Source: Candidatus Poribacteria bacterium (lineage in GTDB: Bacteria > Poribacteria > WGA-4E > WGA-3G). From it: DNA of 64,000 nt. The notes under the pieces are model-generated. The model saw nothing but the letters and a program-made list of their open reading frames with translations. It searched no databases and was not told the DNA's origin. Within the stretch, counting starts at the first letter, position 1. Every line of letters begins with the position of its first letter. Positions 1-8,102 of this stretch are shown here, piece after piece. The DNA lies in contig JAPPII010000074.1 of assembly GCA_028820845.1 (NCBI GenBank), positions 62,001-126,000 of the forward strand, read 5' to 3'. Position numbers and translations under genes: made by a program.

Positions 1-1519
1 CTTCAGTGTTGCTATCTGCTCCTGGTCTCGTGAAAGGTGGATTTTGAATAACCACATCGAATTCACCGTGCTGGAACGCCTGCTGGAGTTTAACTACCGT
101 ATTCTCCTCGCCCCCAATTTGTTCAGCATCAATGTCCAATAGCGATACATCATCAAGCAACTCCAATGAGCCAATTGCGTAACTGCCATCATCCATAAGT
201 CCGTATGGTGCTGTAAGTATCCGGGTGCCAGCGATTTTGGTATCTGCATGTGTGCTTGCAAGCGCAGCTGCTGTCAAGTGTGTCGCGTTGGGCATAATGT
301 CTGCACCACCGATGTTTTCCTCAAGCATCCGCTGATGAATATTTTTACCGTTCCCACCTTGCTGTTCATACAGAGATAGGATACGCTGATAAACTCCATT
401 AAGAAGTGCTCCCGTTCCACAAGCAAAATCCGCCACTTTCGGAAGTTTACCTTTGGGCAGTTCAGGCAACACAAGCGTTGACAGCAGTACGGCACTTTCT
501 GGTAAGGTGTAATTCGCCTTAACATATTTCCTATCGGTGATGAGTTTTTGGAAAACGATGCCAGCGAGTTCGTGAATCTGTGCGATTCCGGTGTCAACGA
601 GGTCTCTGGCTGCTTCGCAGAGGAGGGTTAAGACGGGTTTGACTAACCTATCATCAGTGGCGAGTGCCTCAACGAGATAGCGAGCATCTTCAAAAATAGG
701 ACGGTAATTGACTTTTAGGATAGTGTTCCAGTCGGCGATAACATCGGCGTAGTCAATTGTTGGCAGGAGTTGCCGAAGTGAACGGACGGATTCCATCTCT
801 GCTTTGCCAGCAAGCGAACTCTGAAAAATGAAGGCATCCGTGATAATCAGGGCTGCCATGCGGAGGGTCTGTAAATTAAGTTTTTCTTCTTCGTCATTTT
901 TATCTTTGGAGAAAACTTCTTGGTGAAGAATCGTCTCAATTTTGGTCCCAATAGCACGATGATCGGCGATTGCGTCTTCAAGGAGGTGGGCTGCGCTGTC
1001 AATGCTATATTCTAAGTCCTTTGCTGCCTGTTCGAGTTGAGAGTTAGGCATTGCGCCGACGTGCAGCGCATTGGCAATGTCTCCCACTGTGCCTGTTGCC
1101 CATCCATTTTTAGGAAAGTGTCCGACGGTGCCTCTGAGAGTACTGATGAGTTTGTATTGTAGGTCGTCCGCCTCACGGAGTTGCAGATTGATGTCGCGTC
1201 CCGGCATCGTCTTAAAACGCTCAGGATACAGAATCGCCATGACGTTGTTCAGGGTTTTCGTGGCGGTATGGTATTCGGCTTCGAGTTCGTAGACGAGTCT
1301 GGTTTCGGCTTGTTTGATGAGGTTTTTGGCGTTGGTAGTTGTGGCGAATTTGGCTTCGATGCCGATGGGTTCTCTGCCGCGTTCAATCACGAGTGCGTCG
1401 AGTTCACTGTTGCCTTTGATGAAGGCGTTGACTTCTGTTTCGAGTTCCCATCCGTGACGCATGTTCCGTAAGATGTTCACCAATTCATTTGTAATTGTTG
1501 TTTCGCGTCGGTTTGGCAT
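1..1519 (-). CDS. N6-adenine DNA methyltransferase with N-terminal nuclease-like domain (partial)
   Basis: The reading frame is open from an ATG at 1519 to the window edge, so only the first ~506 residues are present. The first ~100 residues hold a PD-(D/E)xK-like pattern: Asp41, then Glu55-Ala-Lys57 in GIEAKF. A helical region follows. The Rossmann methylase core then shows motif I, DFACGTG (residues ~364-370), and motif IV, NPPF (~493-496), typical of gamma-class N6-adenine methylases. A nuclease domain fused in front of such a methylase is the layout of type IIG/IIL single-chain restriction-modification enzymes. The target-recognition part would lie beyond the edge. It follows the PhyH gene on the same strand with an 11-nt gap. 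The methylase call is firm; nuclease activity is inferred from the motif only. Confidence 0.85.
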   Translation of the reverse strand, partial: MPNRRETTITNELVNILRNMRHGWELETEVNAFIKGNSELDALVIERGREPIGIEAKFATTTNAKNLIKQAETRLVYELEAEYHTATKTLNNVMAILYPERFKTMPGRDINLQLREADDLQYKLISTLRGTVGHFPKNGWATGTVGDIANALHVGAMPNSQLEQAAKDLEYSIDSAAHLLEDAIADHRAIGTKIETILHQEVFSKDKNDEEEKLNLQTLRMAALIITDAFIFQSSLAGKAEMESVRSLRQLLPTIDYADVIADWNTILKVNYRPIFEDARYLVEALATDDRLVKPVLTLLCEAARDLVDTGIAQIHELAGIVFQKLITDRKYVKANYTLPESAVLLSTLVLPELPKGKLPKVADFACGTGALLNGVYQRILSLYEQQGGNGKNIHQRMLEENIGGADIMPNATHLTAAALASTHADTKIAGTRILTAPYGLMDDGSYAIGSLELLDDVSLLDIDAEQIGGEENTVVKLQQAFQHGEFDVVIQNPPFTRPGADSNTE

Positions 1520-1530
1520 GGTATTTCCTG

Positions 1531-2283
1531 TTACCTCGCGGGCTGATCCGGCGGTTGCGGTTGGGAATCGAATCCATAAATCCGACGCATCGTTGGTGTA
1601 GCGCGTTCAACGACTTCCGGTTTCAGGTGATGCACAAAATCGAACATCGGCTTCACAAAAGAACGACAACAGAAACATATTAACGCGATACGTTGTTTGT
1701 CGGTTTTATTCGCACCCGCAGAGTGCCAAATTGCACCGTTGAACAGGAACACAGAGCCTTTCGGAGCAGATAACCGGACTTCGTCGGGATGGTAGGTCGT
1801 GCCGGGAGGCGGTTTTTTCCGATGGAGATGGATGCCCGGGACATGACGTGTGCCGCCGTTTTCTGGCGTGAAATCGTCGAGAAGCCAGAGACTGTTAGCG
1901 ACCAACGGGAAACTGGGGAGCGGTTCCGGCATTGTTCCTACGATATGATCGACGTGGTAGCCGCCATCAGTTGCCCCCGGGGCGATGATGTTGGAGGTGA
2001 GTGTGCTGAGTGTATAGTCGGAACCGAGCAGGTGTTCAAAGAACGGCATTACCTTGGGATGGGCGACAAGCTTCTCGTACATCTGTCCTTTGTTTACTAA
2101 CCAGCGGACGTGCTGCCCATACCCATCGGTGTGTTGGCGCGCCAATCCGTTCTGCTTCTCTTCCGCTGCCAGTCGAAGTATATCGGCTCTGTAGACTTCA
2201 ATCTCCGCATCGGAGAGCACATCTGGGATGACGATGCATCCCTGCTCGTCTAACTGTTTCTTCTGTGCGTTGGTGATACCCAT
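1531..2283 (-). CDS. phytanoyl-CoA dioxygenase (PhyH) family protein
   Basis: A 250-residue Fe(II)/2-oxoglutarate oxygenase of the PhyH family. The iron ligands are visible: His110-x-Asp112 in YHVDH and His187 in GAIWHSAG, with Arg198 suited to bind 2-oxoglutarate. The N-terminal LDEQGCIVIPDVLS segment is the usual PhyH opening. I chose the ATG at 2283 because GGAG sits just upstream; a longer open frame to 2328 has no such signal. Such enzymes hydroxylate small substrates, but the substrate here cannot be read from sequence. It lies upstream of the methylase gene, possibly only by proximity. Confidence 0.9.
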   Translation of the reverse strand: MGITNAQKKQLDEQGCIVIPDVLSDAEIEVYRADILRLAAEEKQNGLARQHTDGYGQHVRWLVNKGQMYEKLVAHPKVMPFFEHLLGSDYTLSTLTSNIIAPGATDGGYHVDHIVGTMPEPLPSFPLVANSLWLLDDFTPENGGTRHVPGIHLHRKKPPPGTTYHPDEVRLSAPKGSVFLFNGAIWHSAGANKTDKQRIALICFCCRSFVKPMFDFVHHLKPEVVERATPTMRRIYGFDSQPQPPDQPAR

Positions 2284-2300
2284 TTTGTGTTCTCCTTTAA

Positions 2301-2425
2301 TAGGCGAGGTTAGGAATGCACATCGCATGAATCAGAATCAACGGTATGAAGTCCGTATGGACTTCACCGGGTATTCATGCCTTAGGGCATTCCCCGGGAG
2401 CGTGTACGCTGCAAAACCTCGCCTA
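2301..2425. repeat. MITE/REP-like palindromic element
   Basis: TAGGCGAGGTT (2301-2311) and its exact reverse complement AACCTCGCCTA (2415-2425) bound a 125-bp non-coding segment. Inside is a perfect 8-bp hairpin, TGAAGTCC/GGACTTCA (2347-2354 and 2359-2366, loop GTAT), and a weaker one around 2377-2393. The boundaries resemble a short non-autonomous repeat. Copy number cannot be judged from one window. Confidence 0.45.
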
Positions 2426-2580
2426 CCAGATGTTAGGTGAACGGTTCGGAACCTCGCCTACCAGATCCTTTTTCTCTCCAGAGGCACCCCTCCTTGCGAG
2501 ATAAAGAACGTTAATGCAGAAGCCTCTTAAAATCCGCGTCATCCGTGTCATCTGTGATAATCCGCGATTCAGACAGAGGA
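2416..2580. repeat. short intergenic direct repeats
   Basis: ACCTCGCCTACCAGAT occurs twice (2416-2431 and 2451-2466). It is followed by a segment built from degenerate copies of the phrase CCGCGTCATCCGTGTCATC (around 2530-2575), which has the look of a dispersed intergenic repeat. No convincing gene lies here. Confidence 0.4.
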
Positions 2581-2582
2581 AA

Positions 2583-3797
2583 TTATGCAGCAAAGGGTTT
2601 CAGACAATCTTCATAGACGTTAAAGCGTTCGCCTTCGTGCTCTTCGGCATCGACAAGTTTCAGCCAGAGTGCGCTGTCCTTCTTGTCACCACTCAACTGC
2701 CGACGGCTGCCGAGATTCGACGGATCCGGTCCGCTCCAGACGACTTGACCGTCTTGCATATAGATGAAGTTATCGCGATACCGGTCGATAAGGTCTCTCT
2801 GGTTTTCTTGATAGACTAACCCTTGTTCACACGTCGTCCGTCGCCAGTTAGCGACCGTTTCTGGCGTGTCCGTTTCTACTGAATCAAACTCCGCCAAAGG
2901 TGCCGTGACTTCGCTCTCCCAATCAATCTCATTGAGGTTGACAGTCCCATATCCACGTTGTGCAGCGATGAGGATATGGTTCCGATCGCGTTTGAACGGA
3001 GGTGTGGGCCAGTCGGACTGCGGATCGTGCCCCATCAGGTGCATACCGACAGCATCCGTAGTGATTGGGTGATCACCAGCAACGAGAGCATTACAGATTC
3101 TGCCTTCACCGCCCCACTCGCGTCCCCACTGTCCCGTCAATGCATCGATGATGTTGAGGCACGGCTTTGTGATGAGTGCCAAATCCGGGAGTACGTAGGA
3201 GAGACGGATGAGGTGGTGGTAATAACTCCGAGTTCTGCCTTCGGGGAGGATCATTGGTGGCAATCCGAAGAGATTCTTTGTGCATAGGGTGATACCCATG
3301 AAAGCGTGGTTCTTCATCTTTGCCACAGAGACGACCGCATCGGCATCGTCGAAGCAAGCACTCAGTGTATAGCGATTGAACATGGAGCCGCCACCCGGAA
3401 CGTCGTAGGTCTTAAACGGCGGTAGGTTGGAATCGACGAATTGTACGTCGAATTCTTTTAGGTGGTGTAGGTAGTTGAAGTTTGGAGGCATCCGATGCCC
3501 GTGGGTATACGGATTCGTATCGGTAGCGACAAGCTGCGCCGTGGTGTGTTCCTTGATGAGTCGCAGAACGGCGCGGCAGGTGGCATCGTCTACTAATTCT
3601 CGGCGACGCCCTTCGTAGTAGATAATCCGCTCAGGGGGCTTCATCATATTGAATTTCATGACTACCTTCTTGGCGGTTTCAATCGGTTTCCAAGCGCGAG
3701 TGAGCGGGTCAGTGATACGGCGGAGCGTCTGATAGATTTCCTCTTCCGTGGCACGATAATCGCAGTGCGCTGCTCTAACTTTGAACTGTTTTTCCAT
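2583..3797 (-). CDS. DUF362 domain-containing protein
   Basis: A ~404-residue DUF362 family protein. The family signature is visible in the VSVAKMKNHAFMGITLC region, followed by KNLFGLPP, and in the Asp/Thr-rich VATDTNPY loop. DUF362 proteins are widespread and often predicted to bind metal or an iron-sulfur centre, but their reaction is not established. I see no ferredoxin-type Cys cluster here. The start is set at the ATG at 3797 because GGAG lies inside the codons after an upstream ATG at 3809 and is well spaced from the second ATG. No signal peptide is evident. It stands alone between repeats and a Uma2 gene. Confidence 0.8.
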   Translation of the reverse strand: MEKQFKVRAAHCDYRATEEEIYQTLRRITDPLTRAWKPIETAKKVVMKFNMMKPPERIIYYEGRRRELVDDATCRAVLRLIKEHTTAQLVATDTNPYTHGHRMPPNFNYLHHLKEFDVQFVDSNLPPFKTYDVPGGGSMFNRYTLSACFDDADAVVSVAKMKNHAFMGITLCTKNLFGLPPMILPEGRTRSYYHHLIRLSYVLPDLALITKPCLNIIDALTGQWGREWGGEGRICNALVAGDHPITTDAVGMHLMGHDPQSDWPTPPFKRDRNHILIAAQRGYGTVNLNEIDWESEVTAPLAEFDSVETDTPETVANWRRTTCEQGLVYQENQRDLIDRYRDNFIYMQDGQVVWSGPDPSNLGSRRQLSGDKKDSALWLKLVDAEEHEGERFNVYEDCLKPFAA

Positions 3798-3876
3798 TGG
3801 GGTCTCCATTACAAATAGTTAATTCGCTAAAATAATATGAAATTTTGGACAATTTTTGGACCTCGCTCACGAAGCG

Positions 3877-4641
3877 TTAGTCATCTGACAAGCGTGCTTT
3901 GAGACGCTCGAGTTCTTCACGCAGGCGTGAGACTTCCGCTTCCGCTTCCGCGCGTGCGGCGGCTTCACGCGCGCGTGCGGCGGCTTCACGCGCGCGTGCG
4001 GCGGCTTCTTGTTCAACGCGCTGCTCTGCTGCCTCTGCAGCCTCTGCAGGGGTTTGCAGCCAGCGTCCTGTCGTCTCCTCATAAACGGCTAACCCCTCAT
4101 CTAACAGATGGAACGATACGCCTAACGTCACAGAAGGGATACTACCATCTGCGTTCTCGGGTATTCGCTCATAAGTTCCATCTTTGAGGCGAAACCCCAT
4201 CAGCGGTGTCGGCAAATAGCGTCTATCTATATCGCAGAGAAAATACTCCGGTATTCCCATTGACGCGTAATGTGCCTTTTTATGCCCTAAGTCATTTTGA
4301 AACGTCCCTTTGCTCGAAAACTCCATCACGAAGTCTGGCGGCTTCCCCTCTTCCCACGCCTTATAGGTGCGGCGGAGTTTCTTGCCTATGCCGAAAGAGA
4401 CGAGGATATCGGGCGAGACGGCGGTGCGGCCGGGACCCTCTATATCATACATCATGAGAGTCCCGGAGACATAAGTATCCGGGTTATCCGCGAAGAAGCC
4501 GTCAAAACGTTGCCGCAAGTCGATGATAGCCACTGCGTGCATATCCGTTTCAGCCATAGGTTTTCCATCCGATTCAGGATATAGGTCGGCAGTTTCTGTG
4601 GGAGCGTAAGGGATGTGGCGTGAATTCGGATACGTTTCCAT
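3877..4641 (-). CDS. Uma2 family (DUF820) endonuclease-like protein with Ala/Arg repeat tail
   Basis: A 254-residue Uma2/DUF820 protein, a PD-(D/E)xK nuclease fold widely amplified in some bacteria and of unproven function. The core pattern is PDILVSFG followed by FVMEFSSKGT and a YFLCDID strand. The last ~50 residues form a charged coiled coil containing three copies of a seven-residue unit rich in Ala, Arg and Glu, encoded by a 21-bp tandem repeat. The ATG at 4641 has a good Shine-Dalgarno (GGAGATG); the longer open frame to 4752 would run into the neighbouring gene. A second, shorter Uma2 gene lies at 6817-7422. Confidence 0.85.
   Translation of the reverse strand: METYPNSRHIPYAPTETADLYPESDGKPMAETDMHAVAIIDLRQRFDGFFADNPDTYVSGTLMMYDIEGPGRTAVSPDILVSFGIGKKLRRTYKAWEEGKPPDFVMEFSSKGTFQNDLGHKKAHYASMGIPEYFLCDIDRRYLPTPLMGFRLKDGTYERIPENADGSIPSVTLGVSFHLLDEGLAVYEETTGRWLQTPAEAAEAAEQRVEQEAAARAREAAARAREAAARAEAEAEVSRLREELERLKARLSDD
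3952..4010. repeat. 21-bp in-frame tandem repeat in Uma2 gene
   Basis: Three copies of a 21-bp unit containing GCGTGCGGCGGCTTC encode the Ala-Arg-Glu heptads of the coiled-coil tail. Unit length is a multiple of three, so copy-number change would keep the frame. Confidence 0.8.
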
Positions 4642-4748
4642 GAGAACATCTCCTTTTCCACAAAGTGATTGAAAGAACAAGTGTATGTCACTCGGGTGTC
4701 TGTTAAGTATACCTAAAAAAATTCCATAAGTCAATCTTTTTGAAAAGG

Positions 4749-6797
4749 TCACATCGCTTGCTGGCGCAAAAGGCGACGCATCACCTTGTTAGAAGCGGTT
4801 CGCGGTAACGCGTCTACGATAACGACATCGTGAATCCTAAACAACGGATTGAGGTGTTCGGAAAGTGAGGCTTGCAACATGGTGTGAAGTTCCTGTTTTG
4901 TGGGTGCCGATTCGGGTTGTATCAGCACGGCATAGATGACGAGTTGGCTCGCTCCCCCGTCTTTTGGTGAGACGGCAACCGCTGCGGTCTCTTGGATTTC
5001 GCTGACGACATTAAGGACTTCCTCAATCTCTGCGGAACTTATTTTAATACCACTCAGATTCATCGTATCGTCAACACGACCGAGTACCCGATACTTAGTC
5101 CCCTCCAGCCAAGGTTCAGTATCAAAGCCGTTACCTAACTGTTCAAGTGCATCGCCGTGACGACGCAGATTCGGTCCTGGCGTTCCTGCGAAGTAGACCT
5201 CATTGTGATCGGCGTTAAGGAGACTTGTAGAGAGACCGAGAGAGGGCGGAACAATAAAGACTTCGCCGTTGTCAACTGGGTTTCCCTCATCATCGCAGAG
5301 TAAGAAATCCAAACCGAGTGCCGGTGTTGTGAACGTCGAAGGTGCAGCGGGTTGAACCCGGGTCCCAGTAACATAACCGCCCCCGATTTCGGTGCCGCCG
5401 CAGTATTCAATTACCGGTTTGTAACCCGCCAAGGACATCAGGTACAGCATTTCCTCTGGGTTAGAGCATTCGCCTGTTGAACTAAACGCTCGGATTGCCT
5501 GCCAATCAAGTCCATGCATGCAGTCAGTATTTTTCCATGCCCGGACAAGCGTCGGCACGACACCGAGCATACTCACTTTCGCGTCCTGCACAAATACGCC
5601 AAAGTCGCGTCCTGTCGGTACGCCGTCGTACAAGGCGATAGTCGCTTTATTGATAAGGCTTGCGTAGATGAGCCATGGACCCATCATCCAACCGAGGTTT
5701 GTATACCACGCAAGCACGTCACCCGCATGAATGTCGTGGTGTAGGTGAGCATCCGCAGCGCATTTGATGGGGGTGGTATGTGTCCACGGAATCGCTTTAG
5801 GTTCGCCGGTGGTTCCAGAGGAAAATAAAATATTAGTATGTGCATCAGGATCGCACGGGACAGCAGTAAAAGTCTCTATTTCACTGAGAAAGTCGTTCCA
5901 CGTTATATCCTCCTCCCGCTCGTTCTGTGCGATGGTATTACTGCCTTCATTTGAAAAGAGAATGGCTTTCGGTGCGTTCGCAGCAATCACTTTCTCATAT
6001 AAAGGCAAGTGTTTCCCTGCCCTATTGATGTAATCCTGCGTGAAAATGGCTTTTGCTCTACCGATGCGGAGGCGCGTGGCTATCTCATCTGGTGCGAAAC
6101 TGTCGGCGATTCCGACGACAACACATCCTGCCTTAACGATTCCAAGATAAATGGCAACGGATTCAGCGTTCATCGGCATATCAATCGCCACCGCATCTCC
6201 GGGTTTTAGTCCAATATCTACAAGTCCATTTGCGACTCGATTCGTAAGGCATGCCAATTCGTGATAGGTAAGCGTTACGAGGTTATCGGTGCCTTCGCGT
6301 TGTGCAATAATCGCGATGGCATCATCGACGGCACTGAAGCAGCTATTGACGATGTTGAGTTTCGCGAGGTGTGTTGCAGTGCCTGTTGCGTCTTTTTGTG
6401 CTTCGGTATTTGTTTCAGTTGCGTTAATGCCCAGTCTGTCAATCATCATCTGCCAAAAGGTATCGCGATTGGCAATTGACCACGCGTGGAGTTCAGGGTA
6501 AGTTTTAATGGAGAGTTCCGTCATAAGATGCGTGATGTTCGCTTCGGTAATGTCTTCGTCGGTAGGAAACCACGCCGGTGGGGGGCCGTATGTTGCGTGA
6601 TCGAAGTCGGCGTACACGGTGTCGTAAAGGAGTTGGTGGAGTGCAAAGGGGTGTTCTGGTCTGAGGATATAGCGCGATATTTCGTACCAACAGGCTGTCG
6701 GCGACTGTGTTGACATGAGTCGGTTGACGGTTTCTGCTATCTTTGATGCTTCTACCTTTTCCAATCCGCAGGCGATGAGTTGTTCAGAGGTTAGCAT
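4749..6797 (-). CDS. AMP-dependent acyl-CoA synthetase (acetoacetyl-CoA synthetase-like)
   Basis: A ~682-residue member of the ANL (AMP-binding) superfamily that activates a carboxylate to its CoA thioester through an acyl-adenylate. Visible motifs are the P-loop-like FSSGTTGEPKAIPW, the NLGWMMGPW region, YCGGTEIGGGY, the hinge GRVDDTMNLSGIKIS, and the C-terminal catalytic Lys in RTASNKVMRR. The long N-terminal extension and these motifs fit acetate/acetoacetate/butyrate-CoA ligases better than fatty-acyl ligases; the substrate is not certain. A longer frame from a TTG at 6863 would overlap the Uma2 gene upstream, so I prefer the ATG at 6797, although its Shine-Dalgarno is weak. Confidence 0.85.
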   Translation of the reverse strand: MLTSEQLIACGLEKVEASKIAETVNRLMSTQSPTACWYEISRYILRPEHPFALHQLLYDTVYADFDHATYGPPPAWFPTDEDITEANITHLMTELSIKTYPELHAWSIANRDTFWQMMIDRLGINATETNTEAQKDATGTATHLAKLNIVNSCFSAVDDAIAIIAQREGTDNLVTLTYHELACLTNRVANGLVDIGLKPGDAVAIDMPMNAESVAIYLGIVKAGCVVVGIADSFAPDEIATRLRIGRAKAIFTQDYINRAGKHLPLYEKVIAANAPKAILFSNEGSNTIAQNEREEDITWNDFLSEIETFTAVPCDPDAHTNILFSSGTTGEPKAIPWTHTTPIKCAADAHLHHDIHAGDVLAWYTNLGWMMGPWLIYASLINKATIALYDGVPTGRDFGVFVQDAKVSMLGVVPTLVRAWKNTDCMHGLDWQAIRAFSSTGECSNPEEMLYLMSLAGYKPVIEYCGGTEIGGGYVTGTRVQPAAPSTFTTPALGLDFLLCDDEGNPVDNGEVFIVPPSLGLSTSLLNADHNEVYFAGTPGPNLRRHGDALEQLGNGFDTEPWLEGTKYRVLGRVDDTMNLSGIKISSAEIEEVLNVVSEIQETAAVAVSPKDGGASQLVIYAVLIQPESAPTKQELHTMLQASLSEHLNPLFRIHDVVIVDALPRTASNKVMRRLLRQQAM

Positions 6798-6816
6798 GCG
6801 ACGCGCGTTTCCTTTT

Positions 6817-7422
6817 TTAGACGTTACGGGTAGCTGGGAGGGTATCATCTGTTTCCAATTCAACGAATCTGTAGATTTGATTCAAGGAGAGTTCTGCTCC
6901 GATTGAAGTGAGGGGGAACACGTTCTCAAGCGCGCGAAATTCGCTGAGCAGCCACCGTTCGCCTTGACGAAGATAATGCTCAACGTGGACCTGATCCTGC
7001 GAAATTAGGATATATTCTTGCAGTGATTCTAATTGGCGATAGCGTGCGAATTTCTCGCCCCGGTCGTAGCTTTCGGTTGAATCAGAAAGCACTTCAACAA
7101 TGACTTGCGGATTGGTGAGTATGTCAAGAACGTCATCTTCAAAACGGGGCCTATCACAGGTAACAGCAATATCTGGATAGAAGTAGGAGACTCCCGCGCC
7201 AATGCCGACGCGCATATCACTGGCGTAGACTCTACATCCGCGTTCCGTCACTTGGTTGTAAAGTCCATTTGCCGTATTCATCGTAATAAGATTATGTTTA
7301 TTACTGGCACCCGACATTGCGACGATCTCGCCGCTGAGGTATTCGCTTTTGAGCGTCGCCTTGCGTTCGGCAGCGATGTATTCTTCGGGGGTTAGATAGG
7401 TTCGGGCTGCAATGGATGACAT
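6817..7422 (-). CDS. Uma2 family (DUF820) endonuclease-like protein
   Basis: A 201-residue standard-length Uma2 protein. It has the opening LTPEEYIAAER, then YPDIAVTCD and VIVEVLSDST (the usual PD...ExxS pattern), and the ARYRQLESLQEYILISQD helix-strand pair. The product is probably a small cytoplasmic nuclease-fold protein. It has no coiled-coil tail, unlike the paralogue at 3877-4641. The acyl-CoA synthetase gene follows at close spacing on the same strand. Confidence 0.9.
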   Translation of the reverse strand: MSSIAARTYLTPEEYIAAERKATLKSEYLSGEIVAMSGASNKHNLITMNTANGLYNQVTERGCRVYASDMRVGIGAGVSYFYPDIAVTCDRPRFEDDVLDILTNPQVIVEVLSDSTESYDRGEKFARYRQLESLQEYILISQDQVHVEHYLRQGERWLLSEFRALENVFPLTSIGAELSLNQIYRFVELETDDTLPATRNV

Positions 7423-7518
7423 GTGGGTATCCTGCTGTTATAGGCGTTAAATTTGACGATAGAAGTATAGCGTATTATCAGGAAAATTGCAACAGTTCTG
7501 CAAATTGGGCAATATCTT

Positions 7519-7548
7519 TTGCAATCTGAATTTGATCTATGCTATAAT
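7519..7548 (+). promoter_or_regulatory. sigma-70-type promoter of toxin-antitoxin-like pair
   Basis: TTGCAA (7519-7524) and a perfect TATAAT (7543-7548) are separated by 18 bp, 35 bp upstream of the first ATG. Confidence 0.55.
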
Positions 7549-7583
7549 TATTTTGACTTATCAAGAAAACGGTTAGGTAGTAA

Positions 7584-7871
7584 ATGAATATTCGCTTTTA
7601 CAGTGATCCCGAAACTGGCTTGCCCCATATTTATGACCATGGTGTTACCGAAGACGAAGTAGAAGAAGTCTTGTTAAATCCTGTTGAAAAGAGATCAGGG
7701 AGTAGACGATCGAAGGTTGTCATAGGTCAAACACAAAGTGGTCGTTACCTACGAGTTGTCTATGTTGAGGATCGACGGCCTGATAGTGTTTTTGTGGTTA
7801 CGGCTTATGAATTGAGTGGAAAACCTTTAACGGCATACCGTCGGCGACGAAGAAGGAAAGGCAGACGATGA
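7584..7871 (+). CDS. DUF4258-like putative toxin
   Basis: A 95-residue basic protein with the fold pattern of DUF4258/RelE-like small toxins: an early HIYDHGVTEDEVEEVL helix, then GQTQSGRYLRVVYVED and VFVVTAYEL strands, ending in an Arg-rich tail. The next gene overlaps its stop by 4 nt (ATGA), the usual toxin-antitoxin coupling. The order here is toxin first, as in hicAB and brnTA. Toxicity is inferred, not shown. Confidence 0.7.
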   Translation: MNIRFYSDPETGLPHIYDHGVTEDEVEEVLLNPVEKRSGSRRSKVVIGQTQSGRYLRVVYVEDRRPDSVFVVTAYELSGKPLTAYRRRRRRKGRR

Positions 7872-8095
7872 AAAAAAATGAATTTCCCCCAGGTTGGGAT
7901 GAAGAGCGCGTCCAGAGTGTTATTGCACACTACGAGCAGCAGACAGAGGATGAGGCCGTTGCCGAAGACGAGGCAGCATTCGCAGATGAATCCAGTGTGC
8001 TGATAGAAGTTCCCATCGAGCTCGTTCCTGCTGTGCGTGAATTGATTGCTAAGCACGCCGCAGAAAATCCACTACAGCCGGAACAAAGTTCCTAA
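7868..8095 (+). CDS. putative antitoxin partner
   Basis: A 75-residue acidic protein whose start overlaps the toxin-like gene by 4 nt. It opens with FPPGWDEERVQSVIAHYEQQ, has a very acidic middle (residues ~28-42), and ends in a helix VPIELVPAVRELIAKH. I recognise this as the usual partner of DUF4258-like proteins in cyanobacteria and related genomes. The acidic segment could mask the basic partner. No DNA-binding domain is obvious. Confidence 0.65.
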   Translation: MKKNEFPPGWDEERVQSVIAHYEQQTEDEAVAEDEAAFADESSVLIEVPIELVPAVRELIAKHAAENPLQPEQSS

Positions 8096-8102
8096 CGCTT
8101 TG

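Noticed and set aside
3899-4084. Arg/Ala-rich ORFs opposite the Uma2 repeat
   Set aside because: They are shadow frames of the 21-bp GC-rich repeat.
7805-8056. Minus-strand ORF opposite the antitoxin
   Set aside because: Shadow of the toxin-antitoxin pair, with no ribosome site.
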